A stretch of 64,000 nucleotides of DNA from an uncultured Sphingomonadaceae bacterium (GCA_947496865.1 CANMEE010000001.1:549501-613500); one strand, 5' to 3'. Shown: positions 19,106 through 28,179, counted from the stretch's first letter. Numbers and translations: made by a program. Notes: generated by a model from the letters alone, not told the origin.

Positions 19106-19188
19106 GATTTATTGCTCGTCGCTACTGAATAATCACCCTCTTGGACCGTTCATGACTTGATACGGCAGTTCAAGGATGATTGATCGCA

Positions 19189-22020
19189 ATGGCTTTGCAA
19201 AACCAGATAGACCGGCCGGCGCAATCGGTTTTCGCTATAATATTGGTCTCGTTGGTTTTTGGGCTATTGGCGTGGGGCGGTATTGCTCTGACCAGAGATG
19301 AAGGCCGCATTGCCATCGTCTGGCTACCCAACGCCCTTTTGGTTGCAGTCCTTTTAAGGAGCAAACCATCTTCGGCATTTGTCTATTTACCGGCCGCCTT
19401 TTGTGTCAATGTCGCTTCGAACTTGATCATCGGAGACGCTATCGCGCGCGCCATTATTCTGGCGCTGCTCAACCAGTTTGAAATTTTGATCATCTTGCTA
19501 GCGATGTGGAAAATCGGCCTGCCGCGACCGGACATGCAAAATCTTCGGCATCTTGGTATTTTTGTGCTGATTGGCGGCATCCTGGCGCCGATGGCGTCAG
19601 GCTTGTTAGCGGCCTTGTTTATCACCAATGGCACATGGACAGAGATACCCAGTTTCTGGTTGCGATGGTCCTCTACCGATGGCTTGGGTATGTTACTACT
19701 CTGCCCTGCGGTCATGGTGATTATCGACAGTTTGCAGAAGTGGATGAAAGCATCCGGCAAGGACGGTCCGAGACGACGCTCGTCCCAAAAATGGGAATGG
19801 ATCGCAATCCAAACGTTTTTATTACTGGTTACGATAGCAATATTCGGTTTCATCAGTTTTCCGATTTTTTTCCTGATTCCGCCCCTGGTGCTGCTGAGTG
19901 CATTTCGCCTTGGCACATGGGGGACCGCCGTTTCGGTTGTGCTGATTTCTATCGTCGTCTGCCTTTGCGTAGCTTTCAAACTGGGCCCGTTTCACGCCGT
20001 CGAAATTTCTCTCACCGCAAAGCTATTTATTGCACAGATTTTTCTGCTGTCCTGCTTCGCCGTGGGCATGCCAGTTTCTGCAAGCCTCTCAGAAAAGGCA
20101 AAAATCCGTCGGGAGTTGCGAGACAATCAAGATCTCAGCAACTCTATGCTGCAAAATATGAAAGAGGTGATTTTCCGTACCAATGATCGCGGAGAATGGC
20201 AGTTCCTCAACCCGGCTTGGGAAAAATTGACGGGCCTGACCGTTGAAGAAAGCCTCGGCCAGCATATTTCCAATGTCATTCTGCCTGACGATCTCGATGC
20301 CCTGTTGGACAAGCTTTATCCGATCCGATCAGGTAAGATCGAACAATATAATTTTGAGTGGGTATTCCTGCATAAAGACGGATCAAAGGTCGATGTAGAG
20401 CTGAGCTTGTCGCGATTGGTTGATGATGACGGCAATTATATTGGTTCTATCGGCAATATCCGCGACATCAGCGAACGCAAGGAAATGGAAGTGAGCCTCG
20501 TTTCGGCAAGACGCGATGCTGAAAAAGCGGCCAACGCAAAAACGCGGTTCCTTGCCAGCATGAGTCACGAAATCAGAACCCCGATGAACGGGGTGCTGGG
20601 CTTTACCCAGTTGCTGCTTGATAGCGAGCTAACCGGTGATCAGCGCAAAAATTCACAAATAATATTGGATTCCGGCAACGCCATGATGCGATTGTTGAAC
20701 AATATTCTTGATATTTCCAAAGTGGAGGCCGGACAGGTTCAGCTCAGCAACGAACCGATGAACCTTCGGAAAGTCTTACGGGATTGCGTGGATTTGATGG
20801 TGCCAAGTGCAGAGCAAAAAGGCCTCGAGATTGGTTTGCATGTTGACGAGACAGTGCCCGGGCAAGTCGTTGGTGATTGCCATTATCTCCGCCAGATTAC
20901 CTTGAATCTGATTGGCAATGCGGTGAAATTTACGCATCACGGGAAAATTACGATCAGAATGACAACAACAATAGCAGACGATGGGCAGCCGCTTATCACT
21001 GTCGCTGTAGAAGATACCGGCGTCGGCATTCCACCGGATCGATTGAGCGCCATTTTCGATCCGTTTGAACAGGCGGAGGCGACCACGGCGCAAGAATTTG
21101 GCGGCAGCGGTTTAGGTTTAACCATTAGTCAACAATTGGCGGCAGTGATGAACGGCAGCATCGGGGTCACCAGCGTTGAAGACCAGGGCACCATATTTGA
21201 ACTGCAATTTCCCGCCGACATCCATGTCGGGAACGCGCTTGAGGAGAAGCAAATCCAAATCAATGCCCCAGTCGTTCAAGTGGAAAATACGGAAAACGGG
21301 AATGACGCTCAGCCGTCGCACGGCTATTTGTTGTTGGTCGAGGATCATGATGTCAATCAAATGTTGATCACCGCCATGACGGACAAGCTCGGCTATCGCA
21401 CGGTATTGGCTGTTAACGGGGCTGATGCCGTGGGAAAAGTCGACGCGGCGATCAAGGCAGGCCATCCCTTTGATCTCGTTTTGATGGATATTCAGATGCC
21501 TATCATGGATGGCTATGAAGCGACAAAGGCAATCCGGGCAAAGGGGATAACGGCGCAACAATTACCGATACTGGCCATCACGGCCAATGCTTATGGCGAA
21601 GATGTCGATCGATGTCTGGCAGCCGGGATGCAAGGCCATATCGCGAAACCAGTTATGATCAGCAAGCTCCAATCCGCCTTGAACCTTTGGGTTGGCCATG
21701 AAAATATTGAGGTCAAGCGCCCCGCATCACCGCCCCTTAAAAACCCCATGAGCAAGGAATTACAGCAGAAATTTCTGACCCGCAGAGAAGAACTGATCCA
21801 ATATTTGAGCGGTTTGATCGATACCAAAAGCTATACAGATGCGGAACTATCCGAAGCTACTGAATATCTCCATAAATTTGCCGGCACAGCCGCCTTTTTC
21901 GGCGAGGCCGAACTGGGTATAAAAGCGCGGCATGCTGAGGCCGAACTCGCTCAGTGGACCACCAAAGATAGGGCTCAGCATATCACCAAAAGCCTGAATG
22001 ACTTTCTGAAAGCCGCATAG
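19189..22020 (+). CDS. MASE1-PAS hybrid sensor histidine kinase with REC and HPt
   Basis: Membrane sensor with a built-in phosphorelay. The 943 residues comprise a MASE1-type sensor with about eight membrane helices (13-300) and a PAS domain (about 318-432). HisKA follows with phospho-acceptor His460 in MSHEIRTPMNG. HATPase_c has NLIGNAVKF, EDTGVGIP and GGSGLGLTI (to about 675). The receiver domain (712-830) carries Asp767 in VLMDIQMP, and an HPt-like domain has His895 in YLHKFAGTAAFFG. No DNA-binding partner is adjacent, so the final regulator is unknown. The frame begins at TTG 19180, but ATG 19189 with AAGGA 12 nt upstream is the better start. The ligand sensed by MASE1 cannot be inferred. 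Confidence 0.93.
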   Translation: MALQNQIDRPAQSVFAIILVSLVFGLLAWGGIALTRDEGRIAIVWLPNALLVAVLLRSKPSSAFVYLPAAFCVNVASNLIIGDAIARAIILALLNQFEILIILLAMWKIGLPRPDMQNLRHLGIFVLIGGILAPMASGLLAALFITNGTWTEIPSFWLRWSSTDGLGMLLLCPAVMVIIDSLQKWMKASGKDGPRRRSSQKWEWIAIQTFLLLVTIAIFGFISFPIFFLIPPLVLLSAFRLGTWGTAVSVVLISIVVCLCVAFKLGPFHAVEISLTAKLFIAQIFLLSCFAVGMPVSASLSEKAKIRRELRDNQDLSNSMLQNMKEVIFRTNDRGEWQFLNPAWEKLTGLTVEESLGQHISNVILPDDLDALLDKLYPIRSGKIEQYNFEWVFLHKDGSKVDVELSLSRLVDDDGNYIGSIGNIRDISERKEMEVSLVSARRDAEKAANAKTRFLASMSHEIRTPMNGVLGFTQLLLDSELTGDQRKNSQIILDSGNAMMRLLNNILDISKVEAGQVQLSNEPMNLRKVLRDCVDLMVPSAEQKGLEIGLHVDETVPGQVVGDCHYLRQITLNLIGNAVKFTHHGKITIRMTTTIADDGQPLITVAVEDTGVGIPPDRLSAIFDPFEQAEATTAQEFGGSGLGLTISQQLAAVMNGSIGVTSVEDQGTIFELQFPADIHVGNALEEKQIQINAPVVQVENTENGNDAQPSHGYLLLVEDHDVNQMLITAMTDKLGYRTVLAVNGADAVGKVDAAIKAGHPFDLVLMDIQMPIMDGYEATKAIRAKGITAQQLPILAITANAYGEDVDRCLAAGMQGHIAKPVMISKLQSALNLWVGHENIEVKRPASPPLKNPMSKELQQKFLTRREELIQYLSGLIDTKSYTDAELSEATEYLHKFAGTAAFFGEAELGIKARHAEAELAQWTTKDRAQHITKSLNDFLKAA

Positions 22021-22052
22021 GCCGACAATCTCATAGGAACAAACATGTCGGC
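22021..22052. terminator. Short hairpin between convergent genes
   Basis: GCCGACA (22021-22027) and TGTCGGC (22046-22052) form a 7-bp perfect stem right after the kinase stop codon, between two convergent genes. There is no T tract, so termination is only suggested by position. Confidence 0.3.
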
Positions 22053-22072
22053 TGCCGCCACTATCGTGCGTT

Positions 22073-23254
22073 TCAGACCGCCGTCACATCATGGCCATAA
22101 AGCCAAGCCAGTTTTTGCGTCGCCAGATCAGGCTTGATCTTGTTTGCCAGCCACATCGGCCCATAGTTTTTCAGCTTTCCTCGCGCCGTGCGCTGATGGA
22201 AAAGTTCCATATTGGCCCTGGCCGCGGCTTGCACCTTGGCCGTGCGGTCACGCCGTATTGCATAATAATCGATCAGAGCTGAGCGATGATCATCCTGTTC
22301 TGCCAAACAGCGCGCCAGCACATAGCCGTCCTCTATCGCCTGCACGGCCCCCTGCGCCATAAAGGGCAGCATGGGGTGACACGCGTCTCCCAACAGGGCC
22401 ACCCGGCTATCGGCCCATTGATCCAAAGGTGCGCGGTCAAATAGCGCCCAGCGATAATGCGCGTCCGCTTGCTCCAACAAGGTTGTGATTGTCGGATGCC
22501 AACCGGCAAAATCGGCGAGCACCTCTGCACTGCTGCCTTGCTCGTTCCAACTTTCATTGGTCCAATCGTCGCGCTCGACCACGCCGACAAAATTGGCCAA
22601 CTTGCCGCCGCGCAGCAGATAGGTGACGGCATGCTTGCCTTCGCCAAACCACACGCTGGAAACCGGCAACGGCGCATCGCGACCCAATTTCTCGATCGGG
22701 ACGACAGCGCGCCAAGCGACATTACCGGTAAAGCTGGGTTTGTCCGGACCGATCATTTGCGCCCGAATGGCCGAGCGGATGCCGTCCGCGCCAACCACGA
22801 TATCACCCGTGACCCTAGATCCATCGGCCAATACGACCCACGCTTCCTCGATACTTTGTCCATATCCCTTAACGGCAGCCCCGGTCTTTATAGCGCCCGG
22901 CATCCGGTCGCTGACGGCCGCTTGCAATGCCTCAATCAAGTCAGCCCTGTGCACATGCAGATAGGGCGCGCCAAATGTCTTTTCATAATCCGCTGTCGAA
23001 GCGGTGAAAATCGGCTGACCGGACTCCCCCATACGAAACTGGGTTGCCCGTGGCCGAAAGCCGGCGGCTTCAACAGGCTTGTCTATCCCCAGCGCGCGCA
23101 GCACCGTCATCCCGTTAGGACTGATCTGAATGCCGGCGCCAATTTCGCCCAGTTCAGCGGCTTGCTCACATATTGTGACATCCCAACCAAATTTATGGAA
23201 GCATAGCGCGGCAGTTAATCCGCCAATACCGCCGCCTGCTATGATTATTTTCAT
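22073..23254 (-). CDS. FAD-dependent aromatic-ring monooxygenase
   Basis: Class A flavoprotein hydroxylase of the salicylate/6-hydroxynicotinate hydroxylase type (NAD(P)H, O2, FAD). The 393 residues show the N-terminal Rossmann motif IIIAGGGIGGLTAAL, the DG motif VVGADGIRSAIRAQ near residue 155, and GDACHPMLPFMAQGAVQAIED near 280, which binds the FAD ribityl chain. The start is the ATG at 23254, which puts the Rossmann fold at the N-terminus; it follows the amidohydrolase stop by only 4 nt, so the two genes are an operon. The substrate is unknown. Pairing with an isochorismatase-like amidohydrolase recalls nicotinate degradation (NicC with NicF), but other nic genes are absent. Confidence 0.9.
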   Translation of the reverse strand: MKIIIAGGGIGGLTAALCFHKFGWDVTICEQAAELGEIGAGIQISPNGMTVLRALGIDKPVEAAGFRPRATQFRMGESGQPIFTASTADYEKTFGAPYLHVHRADLIEALQAAVSDRMPGAIKTGAAVKGYGQSIEEAWVVLADGSRVTGDIVVGADGIRSAIRAQMIGPDKPSFTGNVAWRAVVPIEKLGRDAPLPVSSVWFGEGKHAVTYLLRGGKLANFVGVVERDDWTNESWNEQGSSAEVLADFAGWHPTITTLLEQADAHYRWALFDRAPLDQWADSRVALLGDACHPMLPFMAQGAVQAIEDGYVLARCLAEQDDHRSALIDYYAIRRDRTAKVQAAARANMELFHQRTARGKLKNYGPMWLANKIKPDLATQKLAWLYGHDVTAV

Positions 23255-23258
23255 AAAA

Positions 23259-23897
23259 CTAGGCTCTGGTTCCAGACAATGTCTGGAAATAGCTCTCAAT
23301 TTGCGCGTGGCTTTTTAGATCAGCATATTTTTGGCTGAGATCAAAGAAATTCGCGGCCTGCACTTGCGGGTCACGGTCGCCGCAGGCCTCTGTCGCGACA
23401 ATGGGACGAAACCCATATTGCAGGGCGTCCAGCGTCGATGCGCGCACACAACCGGATGTCGAAAAGCCGGCCATCAGGCATGTATCGACGCGCAATGCGT
23501 TCAAAGTGGCGGCTAAGCTGGTTCCGAAAAAGGCACTGGGATATTGTTTGGTGACTACAATATCCCCCTGCTGCGGCTGCAACCGGTCGTCAAATTCCCC
23601 CAATGGTTCTCCGGTTTGGAACACGGACAACGCTTTGACCTTTTTGTAAAACAGGCCACCATCTGCGCCACCGGGCATATATTCAACGCGGGTAAAAATA
23701 ACCGGAACATCGTTTTTCCGCGCCATATCCGTCAACGAGATCATTGCCTGAAAAGCATCCTCGGATCCTACATAAAGCGGCGCATCTGGTTCGATATAGG
23801 CTTTTGCAACATCGATGAGGATGATCGCCGGCTTGGTTCCAAAACCAAGCTCCCCGCCAAAACCCGCCGCGCTATAGTCATCATGTAGATCAGACAT
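23259..23897 (-). CDS. Isochorismatase-family cysteine amidohydrolase
   Basis: Alpha/beta hydrolase with a Cys-Asp-Lys triad that cleaves amides such as maleamate, N-carbamoylsarcosine or nicotinamide. In the 212-residue product Asp29 (IILIDVAKAY), Lys117 (VVTKQYPSAFFGT) and Cys150 (FSTSGCVRAST) fit the triad. The segment GFRPIVATEACGDRDP resembles the maleamate/carbamoylsarcosine hydrolase branch more than isochorismatase or nicotinamidase; that ranking is by eye. The chosen ATG (23897) has GGAG 6 nt upstream; an earlier ATG at 23909 overlaps that site. It is the promoter-proximal gene of a two-gene operon with the FAD monooxygenase. Confidence 0.88.
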   Translation of the reverse strand: MSDLHDDYSAAGFGGELGFGTKPAIILIDVAKAYIEPDAPLYVGSEDAFQAMISLTDMARKNDVPVIFTRVEYMPGGADGGLFYKKVKALSVFQTGEPLGEFDDRLQPQQGDIVVTKQYPSAFFGTSLAATLNALRVDTCLMAGFSTSGCVRASTLDALQYGFRPIVATEACGDRDPQVQAANFFDLSQKYADLKSHAQIESYFQTLSGTRA

Positions 23898-24226
23898 TTT
23901 TGTCTCCATTAATCCTGGCACGGCGCATAGGACGCTTTCCAGACCGGTTAGCAACAGTTCTTACACTATGTAAAGGATCGCCGCGCTAGCATCTGCAGGC
24001 TAGCGAAGCTGCTATCCCGCCGCTACTATTCGAACATCGGACAAGGAGACGTGATGCGCTATTTATCGCCAGCCTTGCGATCTGCCTCATGCTCTTATTT
24101 TTTCCACGATTCCGGCGTCGCTCAAACCCTTTGGCCGGCTTGCCGCGATAAACCTGCCAAGCCGGAAATTTTACACGTATTCGCGGTATAACCAATTGCC
24201 AGCCATCGCCAGCCTTTGCATAGAGT
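23898..24226. other. 329-nt region without a confident gene
   Basis: The region lies between the divergent amidohydrolase and M48 genes. It contains an AAGGAG site (24043-24048) and a 45-codon frame from ATG 24054 to TAA 24191. A shifted frame (24059-24151) encodes a hydrophobic stretch, LFIASLAICLMLLFF, and a basic tail. This may be a small membrane-protein gene with a frameshift or a chance frame; see findings. CTAGC-rich short repeats (GCTAGCATCTGCAGGCTAGC, 23988-24007) form an 8-nt-arm hairpin candidate. Confidence 0.4.
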
Positions 24227-25066
24227 ATGCGGGGCAGTTCAACTTTATGGGAGCACGGGGTTTTGAAAAACGACGATACCTTACTCACACGGCGGCAGAT
24301 CATGGTGATCGCGGCACTGGCTGGCGGAATTAGCGCGAGCGCGCCATTGCACGCGCAGTTTAATCTTAAAAAAGGTTTGGGAGCGGCCGGGAAAGTCGCC
24401 AAAGCTGGGTCATATAATGACGAAGAAATGGCCGTTTATTTCGACCAGATGGCCGCCGACATGGACAGCCGCAATCCAGTTGCCGGGCCCAAAGATCCCT
24501 ATGGCAAACGCATTGCAGGCCTGTCGAAAGGTCTGAAAAACTATGATGGCCTTGATCTCGATATCAAAGCCTATCTGGTTCGCGATGTGAACGCCTTTGC
24601 GATGGCCAACGGTACAATCCGTGTTTTTGCCGGACTGATGGACGAATTTACCGATGACGAAATCCGCTATGTCATTGGTCATGAAATCGGTCATGTCAAA
24701 GAGGGCCATACGAAAAAGCGCATGCAAGGCGCTTTGCAAAAAGAAGCGGCCATGGGCGTGGCGGACGCAGCGGGCGGCACGGTTGGCAAAATAGCCAATT
24801 CCAAGCTCGGCAAGCTATTTGGCGACGTCATCAGCTCACAACATAGTCAGAAGCATGAAAAGCAAGCGGACGACTATGCCATGGCGTTCATGAAGCAGAA
24901 GCAATATGATCCCATGGCCTGCGTCACTGCGCTCGACAAACTCGCTGGCATGGGCGGCGGTGGTGGCGGTCTGCCATGGCTGCAGACCCACCCAAGCCCC
25001 GCAGCACGTTCCAAGCGGATGCGCAAACAGCTTGCCATTCTTCTGTCTGAAGAGCGCCTAACCTAA
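24227..25066 (+). CDS. Exported M48 family metalloprotease
   Basis: Zinc protease of the Ste24/BepA/LoiP superfamily. The motif VIGHEIGHVKEGH gives HExxH at 152-156 (counting from 24227), and HEKQADDYAMAF supplies the downstream acidic ligand. The 279-residue product has an N-terminal signal with a twin-arginine-like start (LTRRQIMVIAALAGG) and a cleavage site near LHAQ (44). It is therefore probably periplasmic and could use Tat or Sec. The ATG at 24227 lacks a ribosome site. TTG at 24263 has GGAG 10 nt upstream and gives a more normal signal peptide, so it may be the true start. BepA-like quality control of outer-membrane proteins is a family-level guess. Confidence 0.88.
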   Translation: MRGSSTLWEHGVLKNDDTLLTRRQIMVIAALAGGISASAPLHAQFNLKKGLGAAGKVAKAGSYNDEEMAVYFDQMAADMDSRNPVAGPKDPYGKRIAGLSKGLKNYDGLDLDIKAYLVRDVNAFAMANGTIRVFAGLMDEFTDDEIRYVIGHEIGHVKEGHTKKRMQGALQKEAAMGVADAAGGTVGKIANSKLGKLFGDVISSQHSQKHEKQADDYAMAFMKQKQYDPMACVTALDKLAGMGGGGGGLPWLQTHPSPAARSKRMRKQLAILLSEERLT

Positions 25067-25104
25067 TAGCCAGGGACGGAAAACTTCGGGCCTGAACAGA
25101 TTCT

Positions 25105-25156
25105 AGCGTGACTGGATTATGTAACAATATATCATATGTTCATAATCCAGTCAGCT
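25105..25156. repeat. Large imperfect hairpin between M48 and VWA genes
   Basis: TGACTGGATTATG (25109-25121) and CATAATCCAGTCA (25141-25153) are perfect 13-nt inverted arms. AGC/GCT extends them outward with one bulged G, and AACA...TGTT extends them inward with one bulged T. There is no T run after it, so a normal terminator is unlikely. Confidence 0.8.
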
Positions 25157-25206
25157 TGACTAAGCCACCTTCTATCCCGGGTTGAGTATTTCGGGAGGGA
25201 ATGATC

Positions 25207-26994
25207 ATGCGGCGTTTTTCAAATATTTCCAAAATCTTATGCGGGTTTGCAGCGATCAGCTTGGTCGGCGCGCCCGGCGCAGCGCCGCTGGACGCGCAGT
25301 CCAGACAAGGCAAGCGCCCCGATCTGGTGCGCCTTCCGCCACCCCATCCCGTAAATTGCAGCATTTTTGCGCGTCATGACCGCGACAATATCCTCGCTGT
25401 CACCGGTTCGCGAAGAAAAGGTGCGGGCAATCGCCAAAATGCGGCCGCTGCCTTATCACCTCCGCCGCCTCCGCCAGCCGTATCGGTCGTCAGCAAATCT
25501 CAACGAGCTGGCCCGAACACCGCCGTGAACCGCAGTACAAAACGCATCATCGGCCCCGGACCATATCCCTATCCTCGCCCCCGCCCACCTGTGTTGCAAG
25601 ACCGCGAACAATATGCGGGCGAAGCAGTTGCGAGCATCAAGCGGGTCGCCGACGAACCCGTATCAACCTTTGCCGTGGACGTGGACACCGGCAGCTATTC
25701 GAATGTCCGTCGCTTTCTCAACGACGGCAAAATGCCCCCCGAAGCGGCTGTTCGGACGGAGGAGATGATCAATTACTTTCGGTATGATTATCCCATACCT
25801 ACCAGCCGGGAAGCACCTTTTAGTGTGTCCACTAATCTCTCAACGACCCCGTGGAACGAGGCCAGTCGCCTGCTACGCATCGGCCTCCGCGGCTATGATG
25901 TAGATAGCAACGAGCGGCCCCGCGCCAATCTGGTGTTTCTGGTCGATGTCTCCGGTTCAATGGGAAGCAAAGACAAGTTGCCGCTGGTCAAGTCGACGCT
26001 AAACTCGCTTGCCGACGAGTTGCGCAGCGATGACCGCGTTTCCATTGTCGTCTACTCTGGAACCGTCGGCCTCCTGCTATCGCCAACTTCGAATAAAGAG
26101 CATGTGAAAGAGGCTGTGGATTGCCTCTATGCCAGCGGCTCAACCGCTGGTGGAGATGCGCTCAAACTGGCCTATTCGACCGCGCGGAAGAATTTCTTAA
26201 AAGGCGGTATCAACCGGATTATCATGGCGACCGATGGCGACTTTAATGTCGGGACATCCAACACCGATGCATTGAAAAAAATCGTCGCGAAAGAACGGGA
26301 ATCCGGCGTCAACCTGACCATGCTTGGTTATGGCACCGGCAATATCCGGGATGAACTGATGGAAGGCATCGCCAATGTCGGCAATGGCAACTATGCTTAT
26401 ATTGACAGCGCAATGGAAGCCCAGAAGGTGCTCGGTGAAGAACTGAGCTCCACCTTGTTCACCATTGCCAAAGACGTAAAAATCCAGATCGAGTTTAACC
26501 CGGCACATGTGAAGGAATATCGCCTGATCGGATATGAAAACCGGCTGTTGGCAGAAGAAGATTTTGCCAATGATAAAATTGATGCAGGGGATATAGGCGC
26601 CGGCCACCAGGTCACGGCCCTCTATGAAATCATGCCTGCAAACTCGTCTGGTTGGCTGCCTAAACGGCGTTATCCTGCTAATCGCGTAACGGAATCGCAG
26701 CCGGATCTCAACGGTGAGATGGCCCAAGTGAAGCTGCGCTATAAATTGCCCGGCGGCAGCAAGTCGCGCCTGATCCAGCGCCAAATCCGCGCAAACGGGC
26801 TACAAAACGCGTCAGAACCCCGCGGGGACATGGCCTTTGCCGTCGCAGTCGCCGCATTTGGTCAAAAACTACGCGGCGATAAATATCTTGGCGACTACGA
26901 CTTTGAGAATATCCAGCAATTGTCGGGCAATGGTGGTGATTTCTGGCGTCAAGAATTCCGCAAATTGAACAATTTAGCGCGAAGTCAAAGCTGA
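25207..26994 (+). CDS. Exported VWA-domain protein (YfbK-like)
   Basis: A 595-residue secreted protein of unknown role in the YfbK family. In order: a signal peptide (to about 30, PLDAQ); a low-complexity Pro-rich stretch (80-130); the N-terminal YfbK domain (133-235, EPVSTFAVDVDTGSYSNVRRF); the VWA domain (about 240-415) with an intact MIDAS DVSGS (Asp247, Ser249, Ser251); and a C-terminal YfbK domain (to 595, YEIMPANSSG, GDMAFAVAVAAFG). Residues 62-70 read ILAVTGSRR, like a TonB box. GGGAGG lies 8 nt before ATG 25207 but only 2 nt before ATG 25201, so the former is used. A metal-dependent adhesion or scaffolding role is family inference. Confidence 0.9.
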   Translation: MRRFSNISKILCGFAAISLVGAPGAAPLDAQSRQGKRPDLVRLPPPHPVNCSIFARHDRDNILAVTGSRRKGAGNRQNAAAALSPPPPPPAVSVVSKSQRAGPNTAVNRSTKRIIGPGPYPYPRPRPPVLQDREQYAGEAVASIKRVADEPVSTFAVDVDTGSYSNVRRFLNDGKMPPEAAVRTEEMINYFRYDYPIPTSREAPFSVSTNLSTTPWNEASRLLRIGLRGYDVDSNERPRANLVFLVDVSGSMGSKDKLPLVKSTLNSLADELRSDDRVSIVVYSGTVGLLLSPTSNKEHVKEAVDCLYASGSTAGGDALKLAYSTARKNFLKGGINRIIMATDGDFNVGTSNTDALKKIVAKERESGVNLTMLGYGTGNIRDELMEGIANVGNGNYAYIDSAMEAQKVLGEELSSTLFTIAKDVKIQIEFNPAHVKEYRLIGYENRLLAEEDFANDKIDAGDIGAGHQVTALYEIMPANSSGWLPKRRYPANRVTESQPDLNGEMAQVKLRYKLPGGSKSRLIQRQIRANGLQNASEPRGDMAFAVAVAAFGQKLRGDKYLGDYDFENIQQLSGNGGDFWRQEFRKLNNLARSQS

Positions 26995-27203
26995 TTATGA
27001 TTCGGACGGCGGACTTGTGAACCAGTAAACAGTTAATCCATTAACCATCTTCGCTAAGCAATTGTCTCATATGGGGACAAATTCAGCCCGTCTCGTCGGA
27101 TATTTGGCGTCTATCCCAAATAGCTGAACTGGACTCATCCTTAATTATCCTCCATTTTAGGGAATAAACAAAAGATGACACGAACTTAGTAAGGGGTTCC
27201 GTA

Positions 27204-27989
27204 ATGGACGTTGGGGGTAAGATATTAACCGGTGCAGCCGCGACAGCGGTGCTGGCACTGGCTGGGCACTATATAACCGGCGACGGATATATCTCTGGCC
27301 TTGAAACCAAAGCTCAAACTGAAATAACAGCACAGGGAATAGAAGGCGTCCAAGTATCTTTTGGACGTGATCCCCTATCCCGCAAAGCCGTTCTGGACGG
27401 CGACGTATCCGATGATGTCAAACAAAAGGCGTTAAATGCCGTTGCCGGTGTCACCGGTGCCAGCGCCGTGTGGTCTGGCAGCGATCTTGTCGGGACAGCA
27501 GATGCGGGCGATGGCAGCGGCACAGATAGGAAATTAGCCGATGGCAGCGCAAATGTGGATCCAGCCACTCAGGACGCGGTCAGCAAATGCCAAGGCGTTG
27601 TAGACAAGGCTATTGAAGGCAAAAAATTGAGCTTCCGTTCCGGTAGCGCTTATGTGTCACCGGCCTCGAACAAAATATTGGACGATGTAGCCGCTGCGCT
27701 AAAGCCCTGCTCTGGCCTAGTAGTCGCCGTGGGCGGCCATACCGATGACAATGGCAATGGACAGGTCAATAAGATTCTATCACAGGAACGGGCCGATCGG
27801 GTGCGTGCCGGACTGATCAAGCGCGGCATATCGGAAAATCTTGTGACCGCAACCGGCTATGGAGCTGAACAACCGCTAGCCACCGGCAGCGGACCAGAGG
27901 CCGATGCGCAGAACCGCCGAATTGAATTCAAAGTGCAATCGGCAAATAAAAAAGAAGCAAATGATGCGAATTCGCAACAGGGAGAATGA
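27204..27989 (+). CDS. BON-like/OmpA peptidoglycan-binding membrane protein
   Basis: A 261-residue protein with an N-terminal hydrophobic segment (about 5-25) and no lipobox. A region with BON-like periodicity (about 40-95: GIEGVQVSFGRDPLSRKAVLDGDV, then KALNAVAGV) is followed by an OmpA_C domain (about 130-250). That domain has SFRSGSAYVSPASNKILDDVA, VGGHTDDNG (the diaminopimelate-binding Asp region) and NRRIEFKV. Cysteines flank the OmpA core. The product would be anchored in the inner membrane and reach the cell wall. It heads a run of three membrane genes: a 33-codon gene starts 3 nt after its stop. The domain set resembles mycobacterial ArfA. The BON call is by eye. Confidence 0.85.
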   Translation: MDVGGKILTGAAATAVLALAGHYITGDGYISGLETKAQTEITAQGIEGVQVSFGRDPLSRKAVLDGDVSDDVKQKALNAVAGVTGASAVWSGSDLVGTADAGDGSGTDRKLADGSANVDPATQDAVSKCQGVVDKAIEGKKLSFRSGSAYVSPASNKILDDVAAALKPCSGLVVAVGGHTDDNGNGQVNKILSQERADRVRAGLIKRGISENLVTATGYGAEQPLATGSGPEADAQNRRIEFKVQSANKKEANDANSQQGE

Positions 27990-27992
27990 ACG

Positions 27993-28094
27993 ATGCCACT
28001 ATTAATCGAAAATCTGTTGCTCCTGCTCGCGACTTTTGCAATTGGGCTCGGCATTGGCTGGGCTATCTGGGGTCGTGATCGCGACGAGATTTGA
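27993..28094 (+). CDS. 33-residue single-pass membrane protein
   Basis: A short frame starts at ATG 27993, 3 nt after the stop of the OmpA gene, with GGGAGA about 11 nt upstream. The product is MPLLIENLLLLLATFAIGLG followed by IGWAIWGRDRDEI, which is one membrane helix (about 3-24) with a charged C-terminal tail. The good ribosome site, tight spacing and membrane character make it a credible gene that length cut-offs would drop. It sits between the BON/OmpA gene and the TM-HhH gene, so a subunit or small regulator of that complex is plausible. No family was recognised. Confidence 0.65.
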   Translation: MPLLIENLLLLLATFAIGLGIGWAIWGRDRDEI

Positions 28095-28179
28095 TTGTAA
28101 TTTGGAAATGGGCTGGCTTGCAGCGCAAATATCGCAGCGCGACCAACCATGATAGTTTTGAATATAGGGGTTTAACATA

